A stretch of 27,552 nucleotides of DNA from Lactifluus volemus (lineage: Eukaryota > Basidiomycota > Agaricomycetes > Russulales > Russulaceae). The notes below the pieces were generated by a model. That model was not told the origin of the DNA. It made no database searches and saw only the letters and a list, made by a program, of their open reading frames with translations. Position numbers and translations under genes: made by a program. Below, in pieces: positions 1 through 11,964 of this stretch. Location of the stretch: assembly GCA_022376515.1 (NCBI GenBank), contig WTXI01000422.1, positions 1 to 27,552 on the forward strand, in the 5' to 3' direction. The stretch's first letter is position 1; the number at the start of each line of letters is the position of its first letter.

Positions 1-1
1 G

Positions 2-2297
2 CCCAGTGAGAAGTGGATAGAATTAAATATGATCCGATCGAATAAAATTGAATGACATGAATACGATTGATGTGAATTGATATAAAATGATAACAATAAT
101 ATTAATTCGATTTCGTTGATAAAATTTGAATAGCGCTCGATCACATTCAATCTCTCTATGAATTTTATTGAATACAAATGATTGAGTCACGAGATTTATT
201 TCTCGATCGAAAGCAACTGATTAGAATTGAATGAACTGAATCGCGCACTGTTTATCCAGTTCATTGAACCTGCATCGAGTACTTACTGACCCAGGCACTG
301 TCCTATTTGTGGTTGTTTGTCGTGCTACATCTATCGACTTCGTGTTGCGCGCTGATTCTGACGCATACATTTCTTCCCTCTTCCTCTCCTTCTCAATGTG
401 TTCCCCTATTCTTTCCTCTGCTGCTCGTGAGGCCTGTATACTCTCCACAAGTTTTCGTGAGTGTCTCCCTTCCTACCTTCCTCAGACCAGCATCATTTGG
501 ATCTTTTTTGGGGGGCTGCATCTTCGATCGAGCTTATAGCCGTGCTTTTCTCCCGTTGCATCCCCGGGCCAACGTGCTTCCTCTCCCCTCCTGCTCTGCC
601 AGCGTGCCTCTCCTACTTACCGCCGCCACCACGACATCACTCACTGCCACCACCGTTGTCACCTGCCTCCTTTCCGGCCCTCCCGTGCTGCTGCCGTCAC
701 GAAGAGATCACTAGAGCGAGCGACCTCCTCTTGACCTTGGCATCTCCATGCCCCTCCCTTCCCCTGGATGTCTCAGGTTCACCCAACGCCAAAACACTGC
801 TGCGCTTGTGGTCAAGATCAACAAACAGAAATTGATCATGGAGCAAGTCGAGACGTTTTCTTGTGTCTTTTTGGTGCAGAGCTCCCAGAGGCCGTCGTAT
901 TTTCGTATAACCTCGTACACACCGATGGGAGAACCTAATCACCCCTCGCCCTTATCAACTGGGCTCCAGCTTGTGAGACTAGCCTCCTCACTCTACATGC
1001 AAGTGCTTTACTGACTTTCAGAGCATGGTACTACACCAAGCTTCGTCGTTTGACCAATCGTGACTGCACTCACTGATCCGATTTTAGGTCGACATTGCCA
1101 AGATCTAGGAAGTGCGCGATGGCGCAGAGGGCCTGACAAAAAGTGTGCTCGAAGCTAAGTCGTTGTCCTGAATCAATGTCTGCGCAAGGACATTACGACT
1201 GATATCGGGGCACCCTAATACAGCGAGAACTTGAATTTTGTAGGTTACACAGAAATGCAGGGTCCCCATCATAGCCATTTGTTTAATGTTTAGCACTTGA
1301 GCTCGTCTACCGATTCCCAGTGCGTATGACCAGCATCACACAGCTCCGATGGTCCTCACTCGACATTCCTAGACAGAAACCAATGTGCAGGGCTAGAGCA
1401 CAACCACTGCTTGGTGTGTGATCCACATGAACAAAGTAGATCGGGTAGCCAAACTGGAATGGCCACGTGGTGGTGGTCTGGGTCGCCGCCGCGGTCACGT
1501 TGTCATTGGCAAGGTCAGCCCTTTGTTTCAAGGGATCCCATAGTTGACATGTTTCTTACACTCCGACTCTTTGTTGATCATTAGAGCCATGTTTCCGAGG
1601 CTGATTTGGTCCACTGGGGTGATGCCTGTGCATTCAGTCTTTTCCTATTGTTTTTCTCGCCCTACCCTTTATGAACTCGAGAGCATTTAACAGCTTCCAA
1701 TACAGGTAGATCACCAAACCCTCAAACCCACAAACGATGACGACGATGACGACCCTGACCTCACCATCGCTACTGCCGCCACCGCTGCCCTGTGGAGAGT
1801 CCCACGATGTCCCTGCCCTACATCTACCCCCCTCTTGCACTTCAGCAATCCAAGCGCATGCCATCGTGAGCTCGAGGCCGAGGAGCTCCCATGCCCACGC
1901 CCAGAACGGATGACAGGGACAAAGATGATGATGTGGAGGTGGTGGATCATTGACCGCAGTAGTCGGCTTTGCAGACATGGTGAGCACCAAGATGACTTGG
2001 ATTGTTTGACGCGTGGCCACCTGGGGCAACGTGATTAGCATCGAGGGTAGAATAAAATTGAATAGAGCTGTAACCGTAAATAGACAATAAATGGGATTAA
2101 TTCAATTATACCTGATTCAATTCTGATCAAGTGAATTCGGTCCGATCTGATCTGGTATTCAATTCGATTCAGAATAATTATAATGCCTTCAATTTTCCAT
2201 TGAATTAAAATGGCTATTGTTCGGATTTTTGAATTAGATTGAATGGTTCAATTTTTTGCAGTTTACTCCGGATTACTACATTCCACTTCTCACTGGG
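2..2297. mobile_element. Non-autonomous DNA transposon-like element with 16-bp TIRs
   Basis: The first bases of the window (2-17, CCCAGTGAGAAGTGGA) return as a perfect reverse complement at 2282-2297, giving 16/16 inverted termini around about 2.3 kb. The 200-250 bp next to each end are AT-rich and crowded with ATTGAAT / GAATTGAAT words in both orientations (18-240 and 2041-2260), which could be subterminal transposase-binding sites. The interior (about 250-2040) is CT-rich then mixed sequence; I found no transposase motif or convincing gene in any frame. The target duplication cannot be tested because only one base lies left of the element. The superfamily is not assigned: a terminus beginning CAGTG would suit hAT-like elements, but this is a guess. 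Confidence 0.7.
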
Positions 2298-3060
2298 GTT
2301 CAAGGGCCAAAAGCCTTGTCTGAGGAGAAACTGGGTGTACAGTACGAGTTGACGAATGGATCACTGGCATCGCATCCCTAGACGTCGGATGCATCTCCTT
2401 GGACATTCATTAAGTTATTACATGCTGTACATTACACATCTACCACTGTATTAAAGTGTGCTGTGATGGACGTTCCCAAGATTTAGCACATTAATCATGG
2501 GGGGGCAGGCACACTCATTTAGAAGGCCTTGGCTGTAGCGGCAGTGGGATGTGGGTTTTATGATGGGCTGTGGAGTACACCATGTTGTGAGCTAGACAAA
2601 GAGAGTCGAAATAAAGGGAAAACTAAGGGAATCTGCGATAACGTTGGTGTGGACAAGATTCGCAAAGCAAGAAACGCAAAAAGAGGTAAAAATAATCGAG
2701 ATCCGTAGGTCCACCACTTTGAGATTGTCGTCCTTGTGCAGGCACCATACTAATCGCCTTCTCTGTATCGTTCTAATTTTAGATGCACCCCCAAGCGGGT
2801 GGCCTTATTAAGAAACAAAAGTTTGCACAGTCATTCGTTTGGGTATGAATCATTACCATTTTGGTCTATGTGGTGGCTGCCTCGAGGCAAGGCTCAAACC
2901 TCTCATCGATCTCATCCTTATCGATCTCTTCTATAGCCACCAACTCGCAATTCGTATGCAACATTCTTTCTCTTCCGATGTCCCCGCTTTTAACCATTTA
3001 TACAGCCCGAGTCCTTTAACATCTAGAATAACCCACCTCAGCCATACTCGAGTCACCAAT
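2298..3060. other. Upstream region of the NLR gene, no gene seen
   Basis: About 760 bases between the TIR element and the chosen NLR start. No conserved coding segment or clear TATA element was recognised. An in-frame open stretch runs upstream of 3061 (an ATG at 2845), but it shows no family resemblance, so this region is taken as promoter and 5' untranslated sequence. Confidence 0.4.
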
Positions 3061-6000
3061 ATGCAATCTAGCTCATTTCCACTCCAACTAACCAGTATGT
3101 GTCTTGATATCTCGCTGTCACAAGTACTAAATCTCTCTTCCCTGCCAGTTCTCAGAGCACAGAACCTTCCACATATCAAGACCATCTCTCGAAAGGAAAG
3201 TCGTTTTTATGTTACCGTGATCGCTGGGGCGAGAACTTGGCATACACGAGCTGTGCGGAGCATGGGGAATCATGTGGAGTGGAACGAGGAGGTCGATGCT
3301 TTGTAAGTACTCTTATACTTTTGCCTCTATTCACCAACTGAATCTCCTGCAGTGCCTTACAACCAAATTCTCGTGTTACAATATCTCTGTATGCAAAAAG
3401 AGCCGTGCAGAAAGACATCCTTGTTGGAACGCAGGAAATACGCTGTGAATCTCAACGCGGTTCGTCTTTTTAAATTTCTTGTTCGTGCGTCTGGCTGAGC
3501 ATCCAACCTGTAGAGCTCCATATTGTTTTCGGCGGCGCCGATCGACATGGACACCTGACGGAGCAGGCCACACCCTACATAACGATCACTATCTCAGCAA
3601 ATCCGAGTTCGTCTGTGACTGCGTCAGACCACGCCCCAAATCCAAGAATGGCAGATCTGGACAACCCTGTCGCTAAAGAAGGGACTGCGCATTCTATTGA
3701 TACCACGCGACAGACGGCAACTACCACTGCCCTACCTTCTTCATCTCGGATGGGTACCGTTCCCATCGAGAGCGGTACTCCTGTGGCATCGATGGCGGAC
3801 AACCAGACGGAGATGTCACATACTCTCGATCGCGCTGGGGAAGCTTTGGATGCGGTAAAGACGTGGAAGACTACCGCTAATAGTATCAAATGGGTGATGG
3901 ACACAGTCAGTCCAATTCTAAAAGTATGCACAAAATATGTCTTCTCCCTACCCTTTGTTAACCTCATTCCGTCCCAGCTGAACCCCTATGCCAGCTTAGC
4001 ATGGAGTCTGTTCTCAAAGATCCCCGAGGTATGTGTCCTTACTTTGTCGGAGGCCATGGAGGATTCATTCATTTTTTTTTGTGACTTCGCTACCAGACCT
4101 TGGTACACCAGTTCCAGCTTGACGATAACGTCCGGACACTACTTATCGCGATACGGGACGGGTTTGAATTTGCGAAGGACGTGGACGTTTTGACGAGTAT
4201 TCGGCAGGGATCTACACAGGCAAAAGTCCTCGAGGAGATGCTGCAGTGTGTCTCCGAATCAGCCGAATTCATCGAATCGTATGCGAAGGACGTGCAAGTC
4301 GGCACGTCGTCTTGACCATTTTCGTTTCTTATTATTAATATGTGATTTCCAGGGAAACGAGTCTTTAAGAATATTGGGGGCCAGCTTGACGACAAAGTCG
4401 AAACCTACCGCACCACGCTCATCCGACTGCATAAAAAGTTCCTCACATATTCTAATGTCATCGCTGGGGCTGCTGTCCTTCAGATACGAGATGATATGAG
4501 AGCGCAGCTAACGAAAACGTCGAACCAGGCATTGGAATCTGGTGCGTAACTCTGGCAAATCGTCGGATCGTCCATCTGACAGGGCGAGCGTAGAATTGAG
4601 GGCAATAATCGGAGAAACGCCTGTTATAGGAGGCTGGCGATTCAACGATAGGAAGGGCTGTCATCCAGGCACTCGCCAAGATTTTTTGCACCACATCATT
4701 GAATGGGTCGGGAATCCCGAGTCTGAACGTGGCCTCGTTCTCTTTGGCCAGGCAGGCACAGGAAAGTCCTCGATTGCACATGAGGTCGCGCATCTCTTCG
4801 ACAAGAAGTGTCTTGGTTCCTATGTCGCTTTTCGTCGAAAGGAGGAATCCATAGACGCCAAAGATGATGGTTATCATCTATTCACAACGCTTGCTCGTGA
4901 TCTCTGCGATCGTTATCCTTCGTTCAAACTCGCCCTCGGGGAGGCCGTTGTGGACAATTCATCTTTTCGTAGCACCCGGGATTATCGTAGACTTTTTGAA
5001 TGGTTCCTCCTTGAACCACTCAAATACCTACAACTCGATGGCACGATCCTTATCGTCATCGATGCGTTGGATGAGAGTGGCATCACGATCGGCAAAAATG
5101 GACTACATACATTCCTTGCCCAACATCTCAATGACCTCCCACCAAACTTCCGCATATTCATCACTTCCAGGCCGGAGCATGGTATCGAACCTGCGTTCGC
5201 CAACGCGAAGTCCGTCCGTACCCTCTACATGAATGACGCCCAAATGGCCGCCGACACGGAGCGCGATATTGGGATTTATCTCCAGAATGAGCTCCCCGAG
5301 GAAGTTTTCAAAGAACATGGTGACAGATTAGCGAAGGGGTCAGAGGGCCTATTTCAGTGGGCTGCAGTTGCATCCGGATTCATCAATAGCCCTGATAATC
5401 TCGGCGTCATCGTGAAGAAGCTCATTCAGCGCCTGTTGGGACACTCTCGAGGTCATGGTGGAGGTCTGTTGGATCATTTGTACGAAGAAGTTCTCAAAGA
5501 ATACTTCAAATCAGAGGAAGCGCAGACACTATTTCGGTCCATCATGGGACATCCTTTTGCTGCGATCGAGCCCCTCTCCATCCACTCCTTAATTTCATTG
5601 CGACGACATGCACCCATTGATGATCCTGAGGATTTCGATCCTCTTCCTGTACTTGAAACCCTTCGTCGTCTGGGCTCGCTGCTGAGCAACGTGACTTCAT
5701 CGGATCAAACGCGTCCCATCCTTCCTCTCCATACCTCATTCCGTGATTTTCTAACCAATAGGACGAACGATGTGTTTTATGTGGACCTCTCCGACGCCCA
5801 CCGAGAGTTGGCACATTCATGCCTTGGCTTAATGCTAAATAGCCTCAAATTCAACATCTGCAAACTCGAGTCGTCATATCTCGCCAACAGCGACGTCCCT
5901 GACCTTGAATCTCGAATTGCCGAACACATTCCATCTGGACTATCTTACGCGTGTATTTACTGGGTCGATCATTTAGCACATTTTGGCTTCGACCAGGATA

Positions 6001-8463
6001 TCTTCAAGAAGGTCCGATCGCTCTTCGAGACAAAATTTCTGTTTTGGCTGGAAGTGCTTAGCATCAAGAGCCGTGTGGGCTCTGTTTCACCAGTATTATC
6101 ATCGTGGCTGCAGCTTGAGGTAAGTACACCCCATAATTGAGTATGATATGTAATGACATTTGGGTAAAACAGCGTACTCAACCAGAAGTGCAGGAATTGT
6201 TGGGATTGGTGCATGATGCGTCCGCATTTGTGCGGTATTTCGGAATGGCCGTGGCGAAGAGCGCTTCGCATATCTATGTGTCTGCCCTCCCTTTCACACC
6301 AACCTCTTCCCGCATCCGCAATCGATACCTTTCCCAGTTTCCTCACACATTGACCTTGGAACGTGGGGAATTGTCTCATTGGCCAGCATTGGAAATGACG
6401 ATTCATGCACATCGTGCACCGGTTTCTTCTGTTGCATTTTCGCCGGACGGGCAACACATCGCATCGGCCTCTTATGATGGCACAATTTGCGTTTGGGATG
6501 CCACGACGGGAGAGATCGCAGCGGGCCCGTTTACTGGACACACCAGTTGGTATATTCTGTTGCATTTTCGCCGGACGGCCAGCGCATTGCATCGGGCTCG
6601 AGCGACTGCACGATTTGCATGTGGGATGTCGCAACAGGAGAAATCGTAACGGACCCATTTACTGGACATACAGATTCGGTCCTTTCTGTTTCATTCTCCC
6701 CGGACGGGCGGCACGTCGCATCGGCCTCGCAGGATCGCACAATCGCGTTTGGGATACCACAATGGGAGGAACCGTAGCGGGCCCGTTTACTGGACACACC
6801 AGGCGGTCGAATCTGTTGCATTCTCACCAGACGGGCGGTGCATTGCATCGGCCTCGAATGATAGAACGATATGCATGTGGGATGCTGCAACAGGACAAAT
6901 CGTAGCGGGCCCGTTTACTGGACACACCGATTCGGTTAGATCTGTTTCATTTTCGCCGGACGGACAGCGCATCGCATCGGCCTCGGATGACCACACAATC
7001 CGCGTGTGGGATATCACATCGGGAGAGGCCGTAGCGGGCCCATTTATTGGACACACCAAATATGTCACAAGTGTTGCATTCTCGCCGGACGGGCAACATA
7101 TCGCATCGGCCTCTGAAGATCGCACGATTTGCTTGTGGGATGCCACAATGGGAGAGATAGCAGCAGGCCCGTTTACCGGACACGCCGGTTGTGTCAATTC
7201 TGTTGCATTCTCGCCGGATGGACAGCGCATTGCATCGGCCTCGATCGACTGCACGATTCGCGTGTGGGACGCCGCAGTAGGACAGATCGTAGCTGATTCG
7301 TTTACTGGACACTCCGGTGCGGTCAGATCTATTGCATTCTCGCAAGACGGACAGCGCATCGCATCAGCCTCGGATGATCACACGATTTGTATGTGGGATG
7401 CATCGACAGGACAGATCGTAGCGGACCCGTTTACTGGACACACCGATCGGGTCAGATCTGTTGCATTCTCGCCGGACGGACACCACGTTGCATCGTGCTC
7501 AGACGATCATACGATTCGTGTGTGGGATGCCGCAACAGGGCAAGTCGTAGCGGACCCGTTCACTGGACAAGGTTGGGTCAAGTCTCTTGCATTCTCGCCG
7601 GACGGGCGGCACATTGCATCGGCTTCTGATGATCGCACGATTCTCATTTGGGATGCCACAACAGGAAGGGTCATAGCGGGCCCGTTTACTGGACACACTC
7701 ACTGGGTCAGATCTGTTGCATTCTCGCCGGATGGGCGGTTCATTGCATCATCCTCGGCAGATCGTACGATTCGTGTGTGGGATGTTGCAACAGGGCAAGT
7801 CGTAGCGGGCCCGTTTGCTGGACACACCAAACGGTCAACTCTGTTGCATTCTCGCCGGACGGACAGCGCCTCGCATCGGCCTCAGCCGATGCCACGATTT
7901 GCGTGTGGGATATCACAACCGGACAGATCATAGCGGGCCCATTTACTGGCCACACCGGTTCAGTCAACTCTGCTGCATTCTCGCCGGACGGGAAGCGCAT
8001 CGCGTCGGCCTCAGCCGATTGTACGATCCGCATGTGGGATGCTGCAACAGGAGAGATGGTAGCGGGTCCGTTTGTTGGACACACCTCTTCTGTCGAATCT
8101 GTTGCATTCTCTCCAGATGGGCAGCGAATCGCATCGGCCTCAAGTGATCACACGATACGCATGTGGGAAGTCGCAATAGGACAGGTTGGAGCGGGCCAAT
8201 CTACTGGACACACCTCAGGGATCAGATCTGCGGAGGTTGTAACGAAAGATGCTGACAAAATCCTAGATCTGTCCCCGATCAATGCTGCTGGTTGGATATG
8301 TGGAGAAGAGAATGAACTTTTTTTATGGATTCCCGAACTTCATAGGCGGCGTCTTTATAGACCAAGCACTGTCTGGATCGCAGGTGGACATGAGACGCGG
8401 CTTGATTTCTCAAAGTTTGCGTATGGATCAAATTGGGCTACAGTCTATGGTTACAATTCATAG
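3061..8463 (+). CDS. C2-NACHT-WD40 NLR-like protein, frame broken four times
   Basis: A STAND-type P-loop NTPase receptor, probably cytoplasmic. In fungi such proteins act in non-self recognition or cell death (HET-E/D class); that role is inferred here. Exons fitting splice sites and homology: 3061-3094, 3149-3302, 3353-3459, 3514-3923, 3978-4028, 4097-4301, 4353-4541, 4594-6119, 6173-8463; all exon phases agree. Start 3061 was chosen because splicing 3095-3148 gives a continuous C2-like N-terminus (LTILRAQNLPHIK...). Order: C2-like (about residues 8-110), helical linker, NACHT with P-loop GQAGTGKSS (about residue 440), Walker B ILIVIDALDE (about 536) and FITSRPEH (about 572), then 14 WD40 repeats (about 975-1580). 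The full reading would be about 1,655 residues. Four one-base losses near 6550, 6744, 6806 and 7834 break the last exon; adding four bases makes its length a multiple of three, so it is either a young pseudogene or carries assembly errors. Confidence 0.85.
4302..4352 (+). other. Probable GC-AG intron in the NLR gene
   Basis: The frame around this junction can be kept only if the donor is GCACGT at 4302 and the acceptor is CAG ending at 4352. This joins GTC G to GG AAA CGA and gives the expected V-G-K-R-V-F-K-N-I-G. No GT donor in the right phase exists nearby. All other introns of the gene are GT-AG. Confidence 0.6.
6425..8215 (+). repeat. 14 tandem WD40-coding repeats, 129-bp unit
   Basis: Fourteen copies of a 43-codon WD40 unit, consensus beginning V-x-S-V-A-F-S-P-D-G and ending F-T-G-H-T. 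Copies of the GTTGCATTCTCGCC landmark start at 6431, 6559, 6688, 6815, 6944, 7073, 7202, 7331, 7460, 7586, 7715, 7843, 7972 and 8101. Spacing is 129 except 128 (1-2), 127 (3-4), 126 (9-10) and 128 (11-12). The 126 step is a clean codon loss; the others are frame losses. Fourteen repeats would build two seven-bladed propellers. Units are highly alike at DNA level, indicating recent tandem duplication or homogenisation. Confidence 0.92.
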
Positions 8464-8874
8464 AAATAGAATCGGTTGTACACTATTTATTTATTTTTCT
8501 GTAGTCATTCCTTCTGTCGGATACTAGTATATAACCGCGGACAGTCAGATTACCACATGTTAAAGACTGCTGATGAATCAATTGAGGGTCCATCGAACGC
8601 GTGTTTGCTGAGACTCACGTGTCCTGGCACCGGTAACGTGACACGGTCATGTGACTATTGTGCCTCAAAAAGAGGTCCTTCAACAAGAAAGAAAAGTCAA
8701 AATCGACTTTCTAATAATTTTTCGGGATTGAAAGGTGCACAGAAGCGAATCGAATTATTTGTAGGATTGCTGACCTCGGCGCGAGAACCAGCAGAGTAGA
8801 ATGTTAGTTTCGATTGCACATAGAATTGCGCTGCTCCGAACTAAAGACCAACGAAAAGTTACATATCAAGCGAA
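8464..8874. other. Convergent intergenic region, nothing recognised
   Basis: About 410 bases separating the 3' ends of the NLR gene (+) and the S28 peptidase gene (-). It presumably holds both 3' untranslated regions. No gene, repeat or clear polyadenylation element was identified. Confidence 0.5.
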
Positions 8875-11128
8875 TCATATCATTGCCTCGTCAAAGGGGT
8901 CTTCCCAGTCCTCCAACCAAGCTTTGACAAACTCAACCATCTCACTATGAATTTGCCCAATTTTCTTGGGTTCCTTTTCGCCCTCCCTGAGCCCGTTCTC
9001 GTCCCAATGGTGGACACCACCTAGCAGCGTGTCATTCCACAGTTCTATCTCACCAAGTGAAAAAATAGGACACACCAGGAATAATTTTGAATGGCCTAAC
9101 TACTGTGTCCTCACGTTCCTCCGCGCCGCCGTAAGCGCTATGTGGCGTGTATGGCCGCCACGGATCAACTGCGAACCCATCTGTAGTCAGCATCGCCGGA
9201 CCCATTCAAGAAACGGGAAGAAGGACCGAATATACATACCTTCACCGTCAATAAATACTAACCTATCAGCTGCAATGTGGTAATCGCCTAGCACATTCAC
9301 GGCAGTGACATTTGGCAGCGGAGGCACTTTGTAGTATTCTCCCGGTGGGAACGCCTGAATACATATCTTGTGCTCGTAGTCGATGTCCAATAGGCGCGAG
9401 ATAATGGTAGGGGTGCCAACTGGTGGCGCGGTCTACAAATGGGTATCAGCATGAATGGTGATGCGGTGGTGAGAAGACATACGGTCAAGTAACCCCATTG
9501 TGTGCAGTACTGGAACACCCATGGGCGCCAGTCTTCACTGAGATCTGTGATCTGATATTTCGAATCGTCATTTGTCCCAAAGCAATCTTCCACAGTCAAA
9601 CCCATATCTTGTGGGCAGAGTACGACAATGTTCTTCGCGGTCCCAACAGCTTTGTGATTCAAGATGCATAAGGGTAAGGTATGCGTACCTCTCGGATCCA
9701 CTTGGCGTAATTTAACAAAGCGATGTTAGCTTTCAGTCCTCCTGCCAGGAGCACCGTACGCTCCGTGTCTTTCAGGGTCGGCGTGTCGCCGTTAAGCGTC
9801 GCACAGAACTGATCGAATGTCGTCGAGCTAACAGCAGGATCCCAGTTCTCATCCTCCCCCGTGGTCAGTGGATGCTATTTCAGCAGCACTTATTAGTTCC
9901 GCCTATGCTATGAAGCAGGTCCGAGACATACCTCGAGCACCGAGGCAAAGTCCTTATCTGACTCCAGCTCGCTGAGGCCAAACAGGCTTTTGAGTCGGCC
10001 GCGCAGGGGGCCGATTTTGAGAAGCGAATCAATGCTGATGCTATTCACGAGGCTGGATGAACAAATTGGGTCCGCGGCGAGCCGGATGACGTCCATGTAC
10101 TCCCAATTCATGAGCACAGCGTGCGTCACCGCTAGGGGGCGGGAAGAGGTTTAGTATCGTTTGTGAAGAATGATTGAAAATAAAAGGTGCGCACCACTCG
10201 ACGCAATAGCACCAAACACGAGATCAGGATACAGCACTCGCATGTGAGCTGCCCGTGCTCCTGCATATGACCCCTACAAAACTCGACATTAACAACGGGA
10301 TGACCACCATCACAGGACGCTGGAGAGGGCACACGAACACCATAGTATATCCATCGTGTCTTTCGGGCCGTAAGGTTCTCGTTGATGTTCTCGAATTTGA
10401 CATTGCGCATAAAATTGGCCGAGTCTTCGAGTGCTTGCTCGTTGTTCAGCCACCTACAGCACCGCATGATGAGGAAATAAGCTGGATCAATATAAGAGCG
10501 CGCGGAGGGGTCGACATGGGATGAGGCGGCGAGGACAAGCACACCTTAGGGAATCAGTCGAAAAGTTCTGGACACCCACAGACTTGCCTGGACCAAATCC
10601 CGGTCGCACGTCAGCACATGAAAACGTCTAGGCTCAATCCAGGGATACACGTACCATAATATCTATGCTCTAGCACAACTGCGATGCCGCCTATCGCACG
10701 TGCCAAGATATCCCCAACACCTGTGTCCAAGAATGGCAGACGGTCCTCCCCGTTAGTCTCGCCCCCATCGATAACAATGACCGGTGAGCCAAGACGTGGT
10801 TTATAGTGTCGTCTGTTGACCCAGAAACGTTGTTGAAACGTCGCGTCGGTGGTGTTAGAAAGTGATCGAGTGGCTAGGTGAACGTCTGAACAGAGAACTC
10901 GGATGCCGCGACGGCGACAACGAGTGGTGCTTGTAATGTGCTGGCATGCGCCGGCATCTCAGCCACTTGATCGGGATGCGAGGTTATGCCAGCAGCGCGT
11001 CGATGGAGACTTTGAAAGGTGACCCCCTGTGCATTATGGAGGACGTGCTCGTGAAGGGCGTTGCTGACGCCCGTACCGACGAGCACGACAAGAAGAGATA
11101 TCCAAATGATGTGGAAAGCCCACACCAT
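8875..11128 (-). CDS. Serine carboxypeptidase S28-family protein, first exon damaged
   Basis: Resembles fungal secreted S28 (prolyl-carboxypeptidase-like) peptidases, which cleave near proline from peptide ends outside the cell. Exons on the minus strand: 11128 to 10655, 10587-10545, 10453-10339, 10273-10195, 10131-9932, 9874-9689, 9632-9483, 9432-9240, 9180-9076, 9020-8875; from exon 2 every phase fits. A hydrophobic signal segment follows the start (residues 2-24). The nucleophile motif GGSYAGA is made by joining 10339 to 10273; VIVIDGGETNGED precedes it; the Asp lies in VDPWRPYTPHS (9180-9076) and the His in GVHHWDENG (9020 onward). So all triad candidates are present. In exon 1, the normally conserved Q of F-T-Q-P-L-D-H-F is a TAG stop (10874-10876) and one base appears lost about 12 bases later (T run at 10859-10861). 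The protein may therefore not be made, unless splicing avoids this stretch. Confidence 0.82.
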
Positions 11129-11964
11129 ACGGTGTGGCCGAGAGAGAAGTGAACGACACCCTCATGAAGGTAAATTACTGTACTCCGGGCGGGGTCCTCC
11201 GACGATCCCACGGTTCAATTCCTGTGCCAAACTCGTACGGGGCTCATAAAACGCCCATTAAGCTCATAAGTTGAATAGATTTATTTCACAACGGCATTTA
11301 TAGAACGTAACGATTTGATTCCACCGAATTGATGGCCTAAATCTGCTAATGTTGCTCCGCCTTATACTGCGGCCGTGACTGGACTTCAATTGCAAGTGGA
11401 GAGAATCATATTGGACAAAGACTAAACAAACAAAGGTCATCCCATATATGCTAATACGAGTTACTTGGCACAGCTTTCAACGTCGCTGGCCACAGGGATG
11501 GTGCAAGTACAGCGATCTCGTTACGAGTTGGTGTCGAAAATCAAGTTAGAGTATCAGCGTATGCTGTCGCCTAAATGTAGATTGAGCTAACAGTTGGATT
11601 GATCGCAAAGCAAAGAGAAGACGAGTCTACACCGTGACAATATCTTACTAAGCCGCCCAGTTCTACCACTGAGCGGTTGCCAGTGCGATACCCTCCCAAT
11701 TTTCCTAACTTCCTCAATCTTAATGTTTGTCAGGGACTCCTCGGAAATCGCTAGCATACTGTTAGGCTTGTTCTCTTAGGCCGCATAGCCTGAGAACGGA
11801 AGCATACATGAAGCACAGCGTCCGCAAGTATTAACTATTTAAGCTCTGATATCGGAGACGAGCAAAAGTCAACCTGCCCATCTAAATACTTGTGGATATC
11901 GCAGCCATCCCCCAGCAAAATTATTAAAGTTTTAGAGGCGTGCCATGCGTACCATCCCCAACAT
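11129..11964. other. Intergenic stretch, no gene recognised
   Basis: About 835 bases. It starts with the 5' flank of the S28 gene and ends with the 3' flank of the proteasome pseudogene. A Pol III B-box-like word (GGTTCAATTCC, 11212-11222) and, on the minus strand, an A-box-like CGCTCAGTGGTAGAA near 11665-11680 are present, but neither sits in a foldable tRNA. Nothing else was recognised. Confidence 0.45.

Noticed and set aside
1634..2041. 135-codon minus-strand frame inside the first TIR element
   Set aside because: No recognisable motif, low-complexity stretches, and an overlapping frame of similar length; not supported as a gene.
6545..7836. Programmed ribosomal frameshifting in the WD40 exon
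   Set aside because: It would need four separate +1-type corrections without known shift signals; mutation or assembly error is simpler.
9297..9701. 134-codon minus-strand frame as a separate gene
   Set aside because: It is an S28 exon read through its flanking introns; splice sites at 9632/9633 and 9482/9483 explain it.
11205..11240. Possible tRNA or tRNA-derived SINE from GGTTCAATTCC
   Set aside because: The T-stem does not pair (one base short) and no acceptor or anticodon stem could be placed.
11640..11690. Possible minus-strand tRNA from an A-box-like CGCTCAGTGGTAGAA
   Set aside because: The D-stem has a mismatch and no anticodon arm or B box follows at the right distance.
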